Assembly: GCF_002261215.1 (NCBI RefSeq)
Contig: NZ_NEVS01000004.1
Coordinates: 744,001-808,000, forward strand
DNA from: Bordetella genomosp. 11
GTDB lineage: Bacteria > Pseudomonadota > Gammaproteobacteria > Burkholderiales > Burkholderiaceae_B
Length of the DNA stretch: 64,000 bases
Direction: 5' to 3'
Every line of letters starts with the position of its first letter. Position 1 is the stretch's first letter. Below are positions 46,496 to 54,464 of the stretch, in pieces. The notes beneath the pieces are model-generated. The model made no database searches. It was given only the letters and a program-made list of their open reading frames with translations, and was not told the DNA's origin. The translations under genes were made by a program, and so were the position numbers.

Positions 46496-47308
46496 CTAGC
46501 CCTTCACCGCGCCCAGCGCCAGCCCGCCGACCAGGCGGCGCTGCACGGCGAAAGCCAGCAGCAGGGGCGGCAAGGCGATCAGGGTGGCCGCGGCCATCAG
46601 GCCGCCCCAATTGGTCGAGCCTTCGCCGATGAAGTTGAACGAGGCCGCGATCAGCGTCTTGGTATCGCCGTCAGACAGCACGAGCGCGAACAGGAAGTAG
46701 TTCCAGGAGAAGACGAATGCCAGGATGGCGGCGACGGTCAGGCCCGGCATGACGAGCGGCAAGGCGATGCGCCACAGCGTGCGCAGCACGCCGCAGCCGT
46801 CGACCTGCGCGCTTTCCAGCACGCTGCGCGGAATGGCGTCGAAGAAGGGCAGCAGCACCCAGATCACGATCGGCATGGTGATGACGGCATGGGTGAGGAT
46901 CAGCGCGGTGTACGAACCGATCAGGCCGAAATGGCGGAACATCACATACCAGGGCAGCAGGAACAGCGTCCCCGGCGCCATCCGTGCCATCAGCGTAATC
47001 GTCGCCGGCCAGGTGATGCGGGTCCACGACGCGGCGAAGGCGGCCGGCACGCCCAGGACGATGCCGATCAGGGTCGATCCGACGGTGACGACCACGCTGT
47101 TCCAGGTGTATTGGGCGAACGGCGTGGTCTGGAACAGCTGGCGATAGTTGTCCAACGTGGGCACGAAGCGCAGGACGGGCGGATAGGCGATGACGTCCGC
47201 CGGCCCCTTGAATGAGGCGGCGACCATCCACGCCACCGGGGCCAGGATGACGATGGCCACCACGGCCAGTTGCACGGCGTTCAAACGATGCAGCAGTCGG
47301 TCGTGCAT
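46496..47308 (-). CDS. Carbohydrate ABC transporter permease (MalG-like)
   Basis: A 270-residue permease with six predicted membrane helices. The EAA loop that docks on the ATPase reads SAQVDGCGVLRTLWRIALPLVMPG near residue 180. The N-terminal helix followed by the periplasmic SFKGPADVIAYPP is typical of the MalG subfamily. It pairs with the permease at 47317 to form the channel. Confidence 0.95.
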   Translation of the reverse strand: MHDRLLHRLNAVQLAVVAIVILAPVAWMVAASFKGPADVIAYPPVLRFVPTLDNYRQLFQTTPFAQYTWNSVVVTVGSTLIGIVLGVPAAFAASWTRITWPATITLMARMAPGTLFLLPWYVMFRHFGLIGSYTALILTHAVITMPIVIWVLLPFFDAIPRSVLESAQVDGCGVLRTLWRIALPLVMPGLTVAAILAFVFSWNYFLFALVLSDGDTKTLIAASFNFIGEGSTNWGGLMAAATLIALPPLLLAFAVQRRLVGGLALGAVKG

Positions 47309-47316
47309 GGGGACTC

Positions 47317-48186
47317 CTACCAGGCGGCGCGCTGGCGCGCGCGTACCAGGACGATGACGGCCATCAGGACGATGGTCGACAGGGTGACCATCAGCGCGCT
47401 GGCATATCCCATTTCGAAGAACTCGAAGCCCTTGCGGAAGCCGTAGATGTTCAGCGTGTTGGAGGCATTGCCGGGGCCGCCCTGGGTCGTGATGTAGATG
47501 ATGTCGAAGAACCGCAGCAGGTCGACGCTGCGCAGGATGGCGGCGGTCACCAGCGTGGGCATCAGCAGCGGCAGCGTGATGCGGAAGAAGATGCGCGCGC
47601 GCGATGCCCCATCGATCTGCGCGGCCTCGTAGACGTTGGGCGGTAGCGCCTGCAGGCCGCCCAGCACGATCAGGGCCACATAGGGCGTCCATTGCCAGGT
47701 GTCGATCAGCGCGACGGTGGGGATCACCCAGGTCGGCGAGGCCAGCCAGTCCGAAGGCGGCAAGCCTACCTGCTGCAGCATCCAGTTGGCCACGCCGATG
47801 GCGGGGTCCAGCACCACCACGAACATCATGCCCACCACCACCGGCGGCAGGACGAACGGCGAAATCAGCAGCGTGCGCATGATGCCGGACAACCGGCGGC
47901 TGCCATGCAGCAACATGGCCATATAGGTGCCCAGCACCAATTGCAGCGCCAGCGACAGCAGGTACAGGCCGAGTGTGATCTTCAGGCCGTGCCAGAATTC
48001 CGCGTCGCGCACCATTTGCACGTAGTTATGGCCGCCGATGAAGTGCATGCCCCCGCCGGTGCTGAATTGATTCAGGCTGAGCCACAGCGTGTAGCCGAAG
48101 GGGAAGGCGATCAGCAGCAGGGTGAAGCACAGCGCGGGCGCGGACAGCGCCGCGAGCTTGCCCTTGGTTCCAATGGTGCGCGTCAT
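47317..48186 (-). CDS. Carbohydrate ABC transporter permease (MalF-like)
   Basis: A 289-residue permease with six predicted helices. An N-terminal FTLLLIAFPFGYTLWLSLN segment and the EAA loop AAQIDGASRARIFFRITLPLLMPT near residue 190 are clear. It follows the SDR gene after 4 bases and precedes its partner permease after 8 bases, all in the same transcript. Confidence 0.95.
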   Translation of the reverse strand: MTRTIGTKGKLAALSAPALCFTLLLIAFPFGYTLWLSLNQFSTGGGMHFIGGHNYVQMVRDAEFWHGLKITLGLYLLSLALQLVLGTYMAMLLHGSRRLSGIMRTLLISPFVLPPVVVGMMFVVVLDPAIGVANWMLQQVGLPPSDWLASPTWVIPTVALIDTWQWTPYVALIVLGGLQALPPNVYEAAQIDGASRARIFFRITLPLLMPTLVTAAILRSVDLLRFFDIIYITTQGGPGNASNTLNIYGFRKGFEFFEMGYASALMVTLSTIVLMAVIVLVRARQRAAW

Positions 48187-48190
48187 ATTC

Positions 48191-48922
48191 CTATCCCGCC
48201 AGGAAGCCGCCGTCGATGGGCAGCACGGTGCCCGTGATGTAGCGCGCCGCGCGCGATGCCAGGAAAAGCGCGCCGCCGGCGATATCGTCCGGCTGCGCCC
48301 AGCGGCCTTGCGGAATGCGGTCCCGTATGCGGGCGTAATGGGCGGCGTCGCGCCGACCCTCCGCGTTCAGGGCGGTTTCCACATAGCCCGGGGCGACGGC
48401 GTTCACGCGCACGCCGTCGCCCGCCCAGGCCAGCGCCAGGGATTTCGTCAGCATGACCACCGCGCCCTTGCTGGCGCAGTAGGCCGGGATCAAAGGGAGC
48501 GCCGCATAGGCATTCATCGATGCGGTGTTGATGATGCCGGGGTCACGCCTGCTGGCCGCGAGCAGCGGCTTGCAGGCGGCGCACAGGCGGTATGTGCCGG
48601 TCAGGTTGACGTCTATCACGCGCTGGAAGGTTTCGATTTCGAATTCCTTGCCGCGCGCGAGGATGCCCGCGCAGTTGACCAGCGTGTCCAGGCGGTCCAG
48701 GTTCGCGGCGAACCGCGCGACGGCATCGTCGTCCGTGACGTCCAGCGTCGCCAGCGTCAGGCCCGCGTGCGGCGGCAGGGCGCAGGCATCCACGGCCGGC
48801 TGGTCCACCCCCGTCGCGATGACCTCGCAGCCCTGGTCCAGGAATATGCGCGCCATGGCCGAGCCGATGTCACCGGCGCCGCCCACGATCAGGACGCGGT
48901 GCCCGCGTTCGAAGTCGAACAT
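48191..48922 (-). CDS. SDR family oxidoreductase
   Basis: A 243-residue short-chain dehydrogenase. The cofactor motif is VGGAGDIGSA (residues about 13-22), the catalytic Ser lies in NTASMNAY, Tyr and Lys in YCASK, and NCAGIL is the NNAG equivalent. It sits between the binding protein and the permeases, so it probably oxidises or reduces the imported sugar or polyol. It begins 2 bases after the binding-protein gene. Confidence 0.93.
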   Translation of the reverse strand: MFDFERGHRVLIVGGAGDIGSAMARIFLDQGCEVIATGVDQPAVDACALPPHAGLTLATLDVTDDDAVARFAANLDRLDTLVNCAGILARGKEFEIETFQRVIDVNLTGTYRLCAACKPLLAASRRDPGIINTASMNAYAALPLIPAYCASKGAVVMLTKSLALAWAGDGVRVNAVAPGYVETALNAEGRRDAAHYARIRDRIPQGRWAQPDDIAGGALFLASRAARYITGTVLPIDGGFLAG

Positions 48923-48924
48923 CC

Positions 48925-50226
48925 TTATTCCTTGGCGATCAGGGCGTTCAATGCGGTGTCGGCATCGGCGCAGGCCTTGTCCGCGGGCTTGGTGCCCAGC
49001 AGGACATCGTCCACGGCCTGCCCCACGAATTCCCGCGAGGCCGGGTTGGCGACGATGGGGTAGCCCACCTCCGCGGTGCCGGTGCGGCTGATCTGGTCCA
49101 GCGCCGCGACCCATTGCTGGCGTACCGGCTTCTGCCCCGCCCAGTCCTTGAATTGCGCGTCCTGCAAGGCCGATACGCGCGGCGGCGCGATGCCTTCCAG
49201 CGCCAGCCGCTTCTGCATCGCCGGGCTGCTGGCCCACTGCAGGAAGGCCCAGGCGGCATCCTTGTTCTTGCTGTAGGCCGAGATGGACATGGTCCAGCCG
49301 ATCATCGTGGGATGCGAGCCGCCCGCGCCGGCGGGCAGGACCGCGACGCCGGTGTCGGATTCGCGCGCGCCGCCCTGCAGGACGGTGCTGAGTTCGTTGG
49401 ACGACTCGAAGGCCATGGCCGCGCGGCCCGCCTTGTACAGCGAGGAGATCTGGTAGAAGTTGTAGTTCACGACCCCGGGCGGCCCGTAGTCCTTCAGCAG
49501 TCCCGCGTACAGTCCCATCGCGGCCAGCCCGGCCGGCGAGCACAAGGCCGATTTGCCGTCGCGCATGTATTCGCCGCCCATGTTGTGCAGGAAGACGCTG
49601 TAGGTGAACGGCAATGCCGGTTTCTGTCCGCGCGATACGAAGGGCGTGATGTCCGGTTCGCACTGCTTGATGCGGTTCGCGACGGCGGGCAGGTCTTTCA
49701 GGTCCGCCGGCAGGGAGACGCCGCATTTCTTGAAGATGTCCGTGCGGTAGTACAGGACCGGTCCTTCCAGGTTCAGCGGTATGCCCGTGAGTTTGCCGTC
49801 CACGGTGGCATCCTTGATGAGGCCCGGGCTGAAATCCTGGAAGTCGTAGTCCGGCGCCACGGCGTTCCTGACATAGGGCGTCAGGTCGGCATACCAGCCG
49901 GCGCGGGCGAATTGCAGCCCTTCGCGCGAGGGCAGCGACATGAAGACATCGACCTCGCTGCTATGGGCATTCATGGTGGTGACCAGGCGCTGGCGCATCT
50001 GCTGCTCCTGGTAGGCGTCCACCTTCAGTTCGATACCCGTGAGCTTTTCGAATTCGGCCTTGTGCTTGATGAGCGCGTTGGCGACCGGGTTGTTGTTCGC
50101 CAGGAAGTTGATGCGCGCGCCCTGGTGCGCGCGGACGTCGTATGCCTGCGCTGCCGCCCACGGCGAAGCGGTCAGCGCCAATGCGCAGGAAATGCCGGCG
50201 GCCAGCGCCCGGATAGGGAAGTGCAT
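48925..50226 (-). CDS. Sugar ABC transporter substrate-binding protein
   Basis: A 433-residue periplasmic binding protein of the extracellular solute-binding family 1. The signal peptide ends at AAAQA near residue 28. Family marks include VDVFMSLPSREGLQFARAGWYADLTPYV, LEGPVLYYRTDIFKKCG and SKNKDAAWAFLQWASS. It is the first gene of the operon, which suits the high level needed for a receptor. The ligand is not readable; maltose-, glycerol-3-phosphate- and polyol-binding proteins share the pattern. Confidence 0.93.
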   Translation of the reverse strand: MHFPIRALAAGISCALALTASPWAAAQAYDVRAHQGARINFLANNNPVANALIKHKAEFEKLTGIELKVDAYQEQQMRQRLVTTMNAHSSEVDVFMSLPSREGLQFARAGWYADLTPYVRNAVAPDYDFQDFSPGLIKDATVDGKLTGIPLNLEGPVLYYRTDIFKKCGVSLPADLKDLPAVANRIKQCEPDITPFVSRGQKPALPFTYSVFLHNMGGEYMRDGKSALCSPAGLAAMGLYAGLLKDYGPPGVVNYNFYQISSLYKAGRAAMAFESSNELSTVLQGGARESDTGVAVLPAGAGGSHPTMIGWTMSISAYSKNKDAAWAFLQWASSPAMQKRLALEGIAPPRVSALQDAQFKDWAGQKPVRQQWVAALDQISRTGTAEVGYPIVANPASREFVGQAVDDVLLGTKPADKACADADTALNALIAKE

Positions 50227-50290
50227 GCCTCTGTCTCCTCGGTCAGGTCATGGCGCGGACGGTGCGAGCCGCTGCGCCGATGCCTTCGTA

Positions 50291-50304
50291 TGTAACCGTT
50301 TTCA
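50291..50304. promoter_or_regulatory. Candidate LacI-family operator upstream of the sugar operon
   Basis: TGTAACCGTTTTCA has one perfect half-site (GTTTTCA) and one weaker half, like the stronger site at 50444. It lies 65 bases upstream of the binding-protein start, where the leftward promoter must be. Confidence 0.4.
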
Positions 50305-50443
50305 GAAGTATGAGTGCGTCGAGGACGTCATGTCAATACCACTCTTCCCCGTGTCAGCCGCGTTTTACCGGTGCTTACGAATGCGCAGGCGGTTCGCCTT
50401 CTGGTAAAGTGCCGTGAAGGTATTCTTCCAATAAGCCGCGTTA

Positions 50444-50457
50444 TGAAAACTGTTTCA
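50444..50457. promoter_or_regulatory. LacI-family operator overlapping the lacI start codon
   Basis: TGAAAACTGTTTCA is close to the TGAAA-N4-TTTCA palindrome bound by many LacI/GalR proteins. It abuts the ATG at 50457, so the regulator probably represses its own gene. Confidence 0.6.
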
Positions 50458-51512
50458 TGAAAATCGATCGAGCGGTCGGGATACGGGAGGTGGCCAGGCT
50501 TGCGGGCGTTTCCACCGCTTCCATTTCGCGCGCGTTGAACAATCCGGCCAGCGTCAGCGCGGAGCTGCGCGCCCGCATCGATGCCGCCATCGAAGAACTG
50601 GGCTATATCCCCGACGCGGCGGCGCGCGCCCTGGCGTCGCGCCGCACGCGCACGATAGGCGCGATTATTCCGACGGTGGACAACGCGATGTTCGCGCGGG
50701 GCATCGAAGCCCTGCAGCGCTACCTGTCGTCGCAGAACTATCTTTTGCTGCTCGCGACCAGCGGCTACGACCCGGAGGTGGAGCAGCAGCAGGCGCAAAA
50801 TATGATCAGCCGGGGGATCGACGGCCTGATCCTGCGCGGCGATGTCCATACGCCGGGACTGCGGCGGTTGCTGGAGATGCAGCGTATTCCCTTCGTGAAC
50901 GTGGGGGTGTATCACCCCGGCAAGCCGTATGCGTCGGTGGGCGCGGATAACGAAGATGCGGCGCGGCGCGCCTGCGAGTACCTGATCGGCCTGGGCCATA
51001 CGCAGATCGGGGTGGTTGCGGCGCTGGCGCGGCATAACGACCGCGCTTCGGCGCGCGTGCAGGGGATACGGCGGGCGCTGGAGGCGGCCGGACTGGCGCT
51101 GCGTCCGGAGTGGTATATCGAGGTGCCGTACAAGCTGGACGATGCACGGCAGGCGGCGCGCGCGCTGCTGGCGAGGACGCCGCATCCGACGGCGGTGATT
51201 TGCGGCAATGACGTGCTGGCCTATGGGGTGCTGCTGGAGGCGGAACGTCAGGGGTTGCGGTTGCCGCGCGATCTTTCCGTGATGGGTTTCGACGATCTGG
51301 AGTGGAGCCGGCACCTGCGGCCCAGCCTGACGACGATGCATCTTCCGACGGACGAGGTGTGGACGCGGGCGGGGGAGTTCCTGGTGCGTACGTTGGCGGG
51401 GGAGAATCCTCCTTTGCATCATGAGGTGGATGCGACGCTGGTGGTGCGCGAGTCGACAGGAAAGGCGCCGAAGGAGCCCTCCGGGCGATCCGTCAAGGCG
51501 CCGACGCGCTGA
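50457..51512 (+). CDS. LacI family transcriptional regulator
   Basis: A 351-residue repressor. The helix-turn-helix is VGIREVARLAGVSTASISRALN (residues 7-28) with the hinge LASRRTRTIGAIIP; the rest is a periplasmic-binding-protein-like sensor domain that ends with VMGFDDLEWSRHLRPSLTTM. It diverges from the sugar operon and should be released by its sugar. No clear Shine-Dalgarno precedes the ATG; the operator fills that position. The last about 20 residues are a Lys/Ser/Pro-rich tail. Confidence 0.95.
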   Translation: MKIDRAVGIREVARLAGVSTASISRALNNPASVSAELRARIDAAIEELGYIPDAAARALASRRTRTIGAIIPTVDNAMFARGIEALQRYLSSQNYLLLLATSGYDPEVEQQQAQNMISRGIDGLILRGDVHTPGLRRLLEMQRIPFVNVGVYHPGKPYASVGADNEDAARRACEYLIGLGHTQIGVVAALARHNDRASARVQGIRRALEAAGLALRPEWYIEVPYKLDDARQAARALLARTPHPTAVICGNDVLAYGVLLEAERQGLRLPRDLSVMGFDDLEWSRHLRPSLTTMHLPTDEVWTRAGEFLVRTLAGENPPLHHEVDATLVVRESTGKAPKEPSGRSVKAPTR

Positions 51513-51671
51513 GTCGGCGAAGTTGGCGTGGTCCGCGCTGGTCGGTTTGGAGAGCGCATGACGGGGCGGTTCTATCTGGGCTTGCGCTTTAGTTGCTTCT
51601 GATGTCGAAATGCGCTTTTTTTGGTTCTATTGGGCTGTTGGCGTTTTTTGCCGCGGCTTTTTGCTGGGGCC

Positions 51672-51872
51672 GTCCGGCGGGGGTGGTGCGTGCCGGCGCC
51701 GGCCCGATCGGGCGGTCCGGGGCCGCCGCCCCGGACTGCGACATCGCTCGTCTCGTTCGGCGGCCGCTCACTGCAAGTTTTCTTCCGGAGGGCGTCCGCG
51801 GCACGCCTGCCTTCGACTTCCGCTCGTCCGCCCTCAACGGGCCGGCGCCGGCACGCACCACCCCCGCCGGAC
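51672..51872. repeat. 201-bp element with 35-bp perfect inverted termini
   Basis: Bases 51672-51706 are the exact reverse complement of 51838-51872; key core GGTGGTGCGTGCCGGCGCC. The 131-base interior contains a further 9-bp hairpin (GTCCGGGGC / GCCCCGGAC at 51715-51736). No transposase is present and no flanking target duplication is obvious. The form fits a non-autonomous intergenic repeat, or a very long RNA stem. Confidence 0.85.
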
Positions 51873-51963
51873 TACGGTGTCTTGCAGGCACGGGTGCTGG
51901 GGCGGGTTGGGTTCTTGCGCTACGTGGGTAGGGGGGCGGCTGATGGAAGATTTTTGCTGCCGT

Positions 51964-51996
51964 CGATTCGTGGCCGCCCAGCGCGGCCACGAATCG
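51964..51996. repeat. 14-bp perfect hairpin
   Basis: CGATTCGTGGCCGC and its reverse complement enclose the 5-base loop CCAGC. There is no T-tract after either arm. It lies about 180 bases downstream of the yqeY stop on that gene's strand. Confidence 0.7.
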
Positions 51997-52177
51997 CCTA
52001 CGTGGTGGGGGGGTGCCACGGGTGTTGTTTGCAGCGACTTGTTGAGATAGGAAGAGCTTGTGTTGAGGCGGTGGGCTTTGACGTTATTGGTTTGATGATG
52101 CGATGGGTTCGATGGTGCCGTGGGTTCGATAGCACTATGGGGTGGACGGCCCTATGGGGCCGGTGGCGCCATAGGGC

Positions 52178-52639
52178 TTAGCCCAGTTTGCGTTTTACCT
52201 GCTGGGATACCGCGGACATGTCGGCCTTGCCGGCGAGCGCGGGTTTCAGGATGGCCATGATTTTGCCCATGGCGGCGGGGCCGGTGACTCCCTGGCCGGT
52301 GACCTGCGCGATGGCGGCGTCGACGGCGGTGTCGATTTCTTCCTGCGTGGCGGCCTGGGGCAGGAATTCCTGCAGCACGGCCAGTTCGGCCTTTTCCTGT
52401 TCGGCGGTCTCGGTGCGGCCGGCCTGCTCGAAGGCTGCGATGGATTCGCGCCGCTGCTTGACCTGCTTTTCGACGATGGCGGTGATTTCGGCGTCGCTGA
52501 GTTCGCGGCGTTCGTCGACTTCTTTTTGCTTGACCGCGGCGGACAGGAAGCGCAGCGTGCCCAGGCGCGCCGCAGCCTTGGCGCGCATGGCGTCCTTGAT
52601 GGCGGAGGCCAGGGTGTCTTTGAGCGTGGAGTTGCTCAT
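52178..52639 (-). CDS. GatB/YqeY domain-containing protein
   Basis: A 153-residue protein covering the whole YqeY family: N-terminal LKDTLASAIKDAMRAK, KQKEVDERRELSDAEITAIVEKQVKQRRESI and the C-terminal GKADMSAVSQQVKRKLG, which is the GatB C-terminal-like domain that in GatB contacts tRNA. YqeY is often found between rpsU and dnaG; here neither is near. The start at 52639 has a GGGGG run just upstream. Molecular role is not established. Confidence 0.93.
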   Translation of the reverse strand: MSNSTLKDTLASAIKDAMRAKAAARLGTLRFLSAAVKQKEVDERRELSDAEITAIVEKQVKQRRESIAAFEQAGRTETAEQEKAELAVLQEFLPQAATQEEIDTAVDAAIAQVTGQGVTGPAAMGKIMAILKPALAGKADMSAVSQQVKRKLG

Positions 52640-52764
52640 GGGGGGAACCTCATGCGTGACGGGAAATACGAGTGTAGGGTGCCAGGGCCTGCCGACGCAG
52701 CGGGCGTCGACGCGCGATTGATATCCGGCTTTGCAGGCCCTAGTGTAAACGTCGTCCCGGCGGC

Positions 52765-53205
52765 TTACTTGACGGTGGCGAGGTCGCCTTTGAGGGCGAC
52801 GCCGGCGATTACGGCCCCGGCGTGGCACTCGTAGTTGGCGGGGTCGCGGGTTTCGTTCTTTTTGTAGTAGCTGACGATGTTGATCACCGCGTTGGCGCCG
52901 GCTTTCTTGGCGGCTTCCTGCAGCGAGACCAGCGCGGATTGCGCGGCCCAGTCGCAGGCCTTTTCGTCGCTCTTGCCGAAGGCATTGGTTTTGCGGTTGG
53001 TGACGACGTTGGCCTGGAGCACTTTGCCGGACGGGCCGGCGCCTGCCAGGTAGAACTTCACGCTGCCGTCGATTTTTCCGCCTTCCTTGGCGTTCTTGAC
53101 TGCTTCCTGGAACGATTGCATGACCGTGCGGTCGGCCGCGTGCGCCGCCTGGGCGCCGGCAAGGGCCAGGGCAAGGACGGCCAGGGATTTCAGGCTCGGG
53201 GACAT
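52765..53205 (-). CDS. Small periplasmic protein of the 'excinuclease ATPase subunit'-named family
   Basis: A 146-residue exported protein; the signal peptide ends at AAHA near residue 23. The domain has two cysteines (KACDWAAQSALVSLQ and YECHAGAV) and the motif AGANAVINIVSYYKKNE, which resembles the YbjQ-type fold. Homologues are often mislabelled as excinuclease subunits, but it has no ATPase motif and no UvrA similarity that I can see. It follows the last ketosynthase gene by 32 bases on the same strand and may be cotranscribed with it. Confidence 0.8.
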   Translation of the reverse strand: MSPSLKSLAVLALALAGAQAAHAADRTVMQSFQEAVKNAKEGGKIDGSVKFYLAGAGPSGKVLQANVVTNRKTNAFGKSDEKACDWAAQSALVSLQEAAKKAGANAVINIVSYYKKNETRDPANYECHAGAVIAGVALKGDLATVK

Positions 53206-53237
53206 CGGCAAAGCTCCTTTGCGGGTTGAGGAAAAAA

Positions 53238-54464
53238 TCAGCGCCAACGGCGGAAGATCAGCGATGTGTTGATGCCGCCGAAGGCAAAGTTATTGTTCAT
53301 GACATATTCGTTGACCAGGGGCCGCGCTTCGTCGCGCAGGTAGTCCAGTTGGCCGCAGCGCGGATCGACGTTTTCCAGATTGAGGGTGGGCACATACCAG
53401 TCGCTGTTCAGCATCTCGATGCTGAACCAGGATTCCAGCGCGCCGCAGGCGCCCAGCGTGTGGCCCAGGTAGCTTTTTTGCGAACTGATGGCCATGCCGG
53501 TGCCGAAAACCGCTTCGGTGGCCTGGGTTTCGGCGATGTCGCCTTGTTCGGTGGCGGTGCCATGCCCGTTCACGTAGCCGATCGCGGACGCCGGCAGGCC
53601 GGCGTCGCGCAGCGCCATTTCCATGGCCACTTGCATGGTGGCCGCCTCCGGACGGGTGATGTGGGTACCATCGGAGTTGCAGCCGAATCCCACCACTTCG
53701 GTATGGATGCGCGCACCGCGCGCCAGGGCGTGGTCCAGGTCTTCCAGCACCAGCATGCCGGCGCCTTCGCCCACCACCAGGCCGTCGCGGGCGCTGTCGT
53801 AGGGGCGCGGCGAGCTTTCCGGCGCATCGTTGCGCTGGCTGGTGGCGTAGAGGGCATCGAATACCAGGGCTTCGCTGGGGCAGAGTTCTTCCGCGCCGCC
53901 GGCCAGCATCAGCGCCTGGCGCCCGTAGCGGATGGCCTCGAAGGCATAGCCTATGCCCTGGCTGCCCGAGGTGCAGGCGCTGGATGTCGGGATGATGCGG
54001 CCCTTCAGGCCGAAGAAGATTCCGATGTTGGCGGCGGTGGTGTGCGGCATCATGCGCACGTAGGAATTGGCGCTGAGGTCATCGGTGACGCCGTTCAGCA
54101 GCATGTTGCCGAAGGCCTTGATTTCGGCGGTGCTGCCGGTGGACGACCCGCAGGCCACGCCCATGCGGCCGTCGGCGATATCGGGATCGTCCAGCAGGCC
54201 GGCGTCGGCCAGCGCCATTTCCGCGCTGCGCACGGATAGCTGCGATACCCGCCCCATGCTGCGCAATTGCTTGCGGGTCCAGTGCGCCGGTGGCGCGAAA
54301 TCGTGCACCGGGCCGGCCAGCCGCGTGCCCATTTCGGCGTAGCGTTCCCATTCCGGCATGTACTGGATCGCGTTGCGGCGCTTTTCGAACCCCGCGCGTA
54401 TGGTGGCCCAGTCCCGGCCCAGCGCGCAGATGCCGGCCATGCCGGTGACGACGACGCGTTTCAT
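53238..54464 (-). CDS. Beta-ketoacyl-ACP synthase II-like, aryl-polyene type (ApeR-like)
   Basis: A 408-residue thiolase-fold ketosynthase. The catalytic triad is intact: Cys in TSSACTSGSQG near residue 165, His in NGHGTATEQGD near 305, His in YLGHTLGACG near 340. MPHTTAANIGIFFGL and the FAFGGINTSLIF C-terminus match FabF. It extends an acyl-ACP by two carbons. It overlaps the ketoreductase gene by one base (TGATG). By gene order it corresponds to the terminal KS of aryl-polyene clusters. Confidence 0.92.
   Translation of the reverse strand: MKRVVVTGMAGICALGRDWATIRAGFEKRRNAIQYMPEWERYAEMGTRLAGPVHDFAPPAHWTRKQLRSMGRVSQLSVRSAEMALADAGLLDDPDIADGRMGVACGSSTGSTAEIKAFGNMLLNGVTDDLSANSYVRMMPHTTAANIGIFFGLKGRIIPTSSACTSGSQGIGYAFEAIRYGRQALMLAGGAEELCPSEALVFDALYATSQRNDAPESSPRPYDSARDGLVVGEGAGMLVLEDLDHALARGARIHTEVVGFGCNSDGTHITRPEAATMQVAMEMALRDAGLPASAIGYVNGHGTATEQGDIAETQATEAVFGTGMAISSQKSYLGHTLGACGALESWFSIEMLNSDWYVPTLNLENVDPRCGQLDYLRDEARPLVNEYVMNNNFAFGGINTSLIFRRWR

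Larger units (their letters stand above)
51513..52177. other. Gene-free region with inverted repeats
   Basis: About 665 bases between lacI and yqeY. The left part is T-rich on the plus strand (several runs of 5 to 7 T). It contains the 35-bp inverted-repeat element at 51672-51872 and the hairpin at 51964-51996. Open frames here read through the repeat arms and have Ala/Pro/Arg-rich products, so I do not call a gene. Confidence 0.6.

Noticed and set aside
51589..51990. A leftward 133-codon frame across the inverted repeat
   Set aside because: Its sequence is dictated by the repeat arms, which give mirror-like Ala/Pro/Arg peptides. No ribosome-binding site or domain supports it.
52765..53205. 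An excinuclease (UvrA) fragment
   Set aside because: The protein is a complete small exported protein with a signal peptide and no ATP-binding or zinc-finger motif; the name is a known misannotation of this family.
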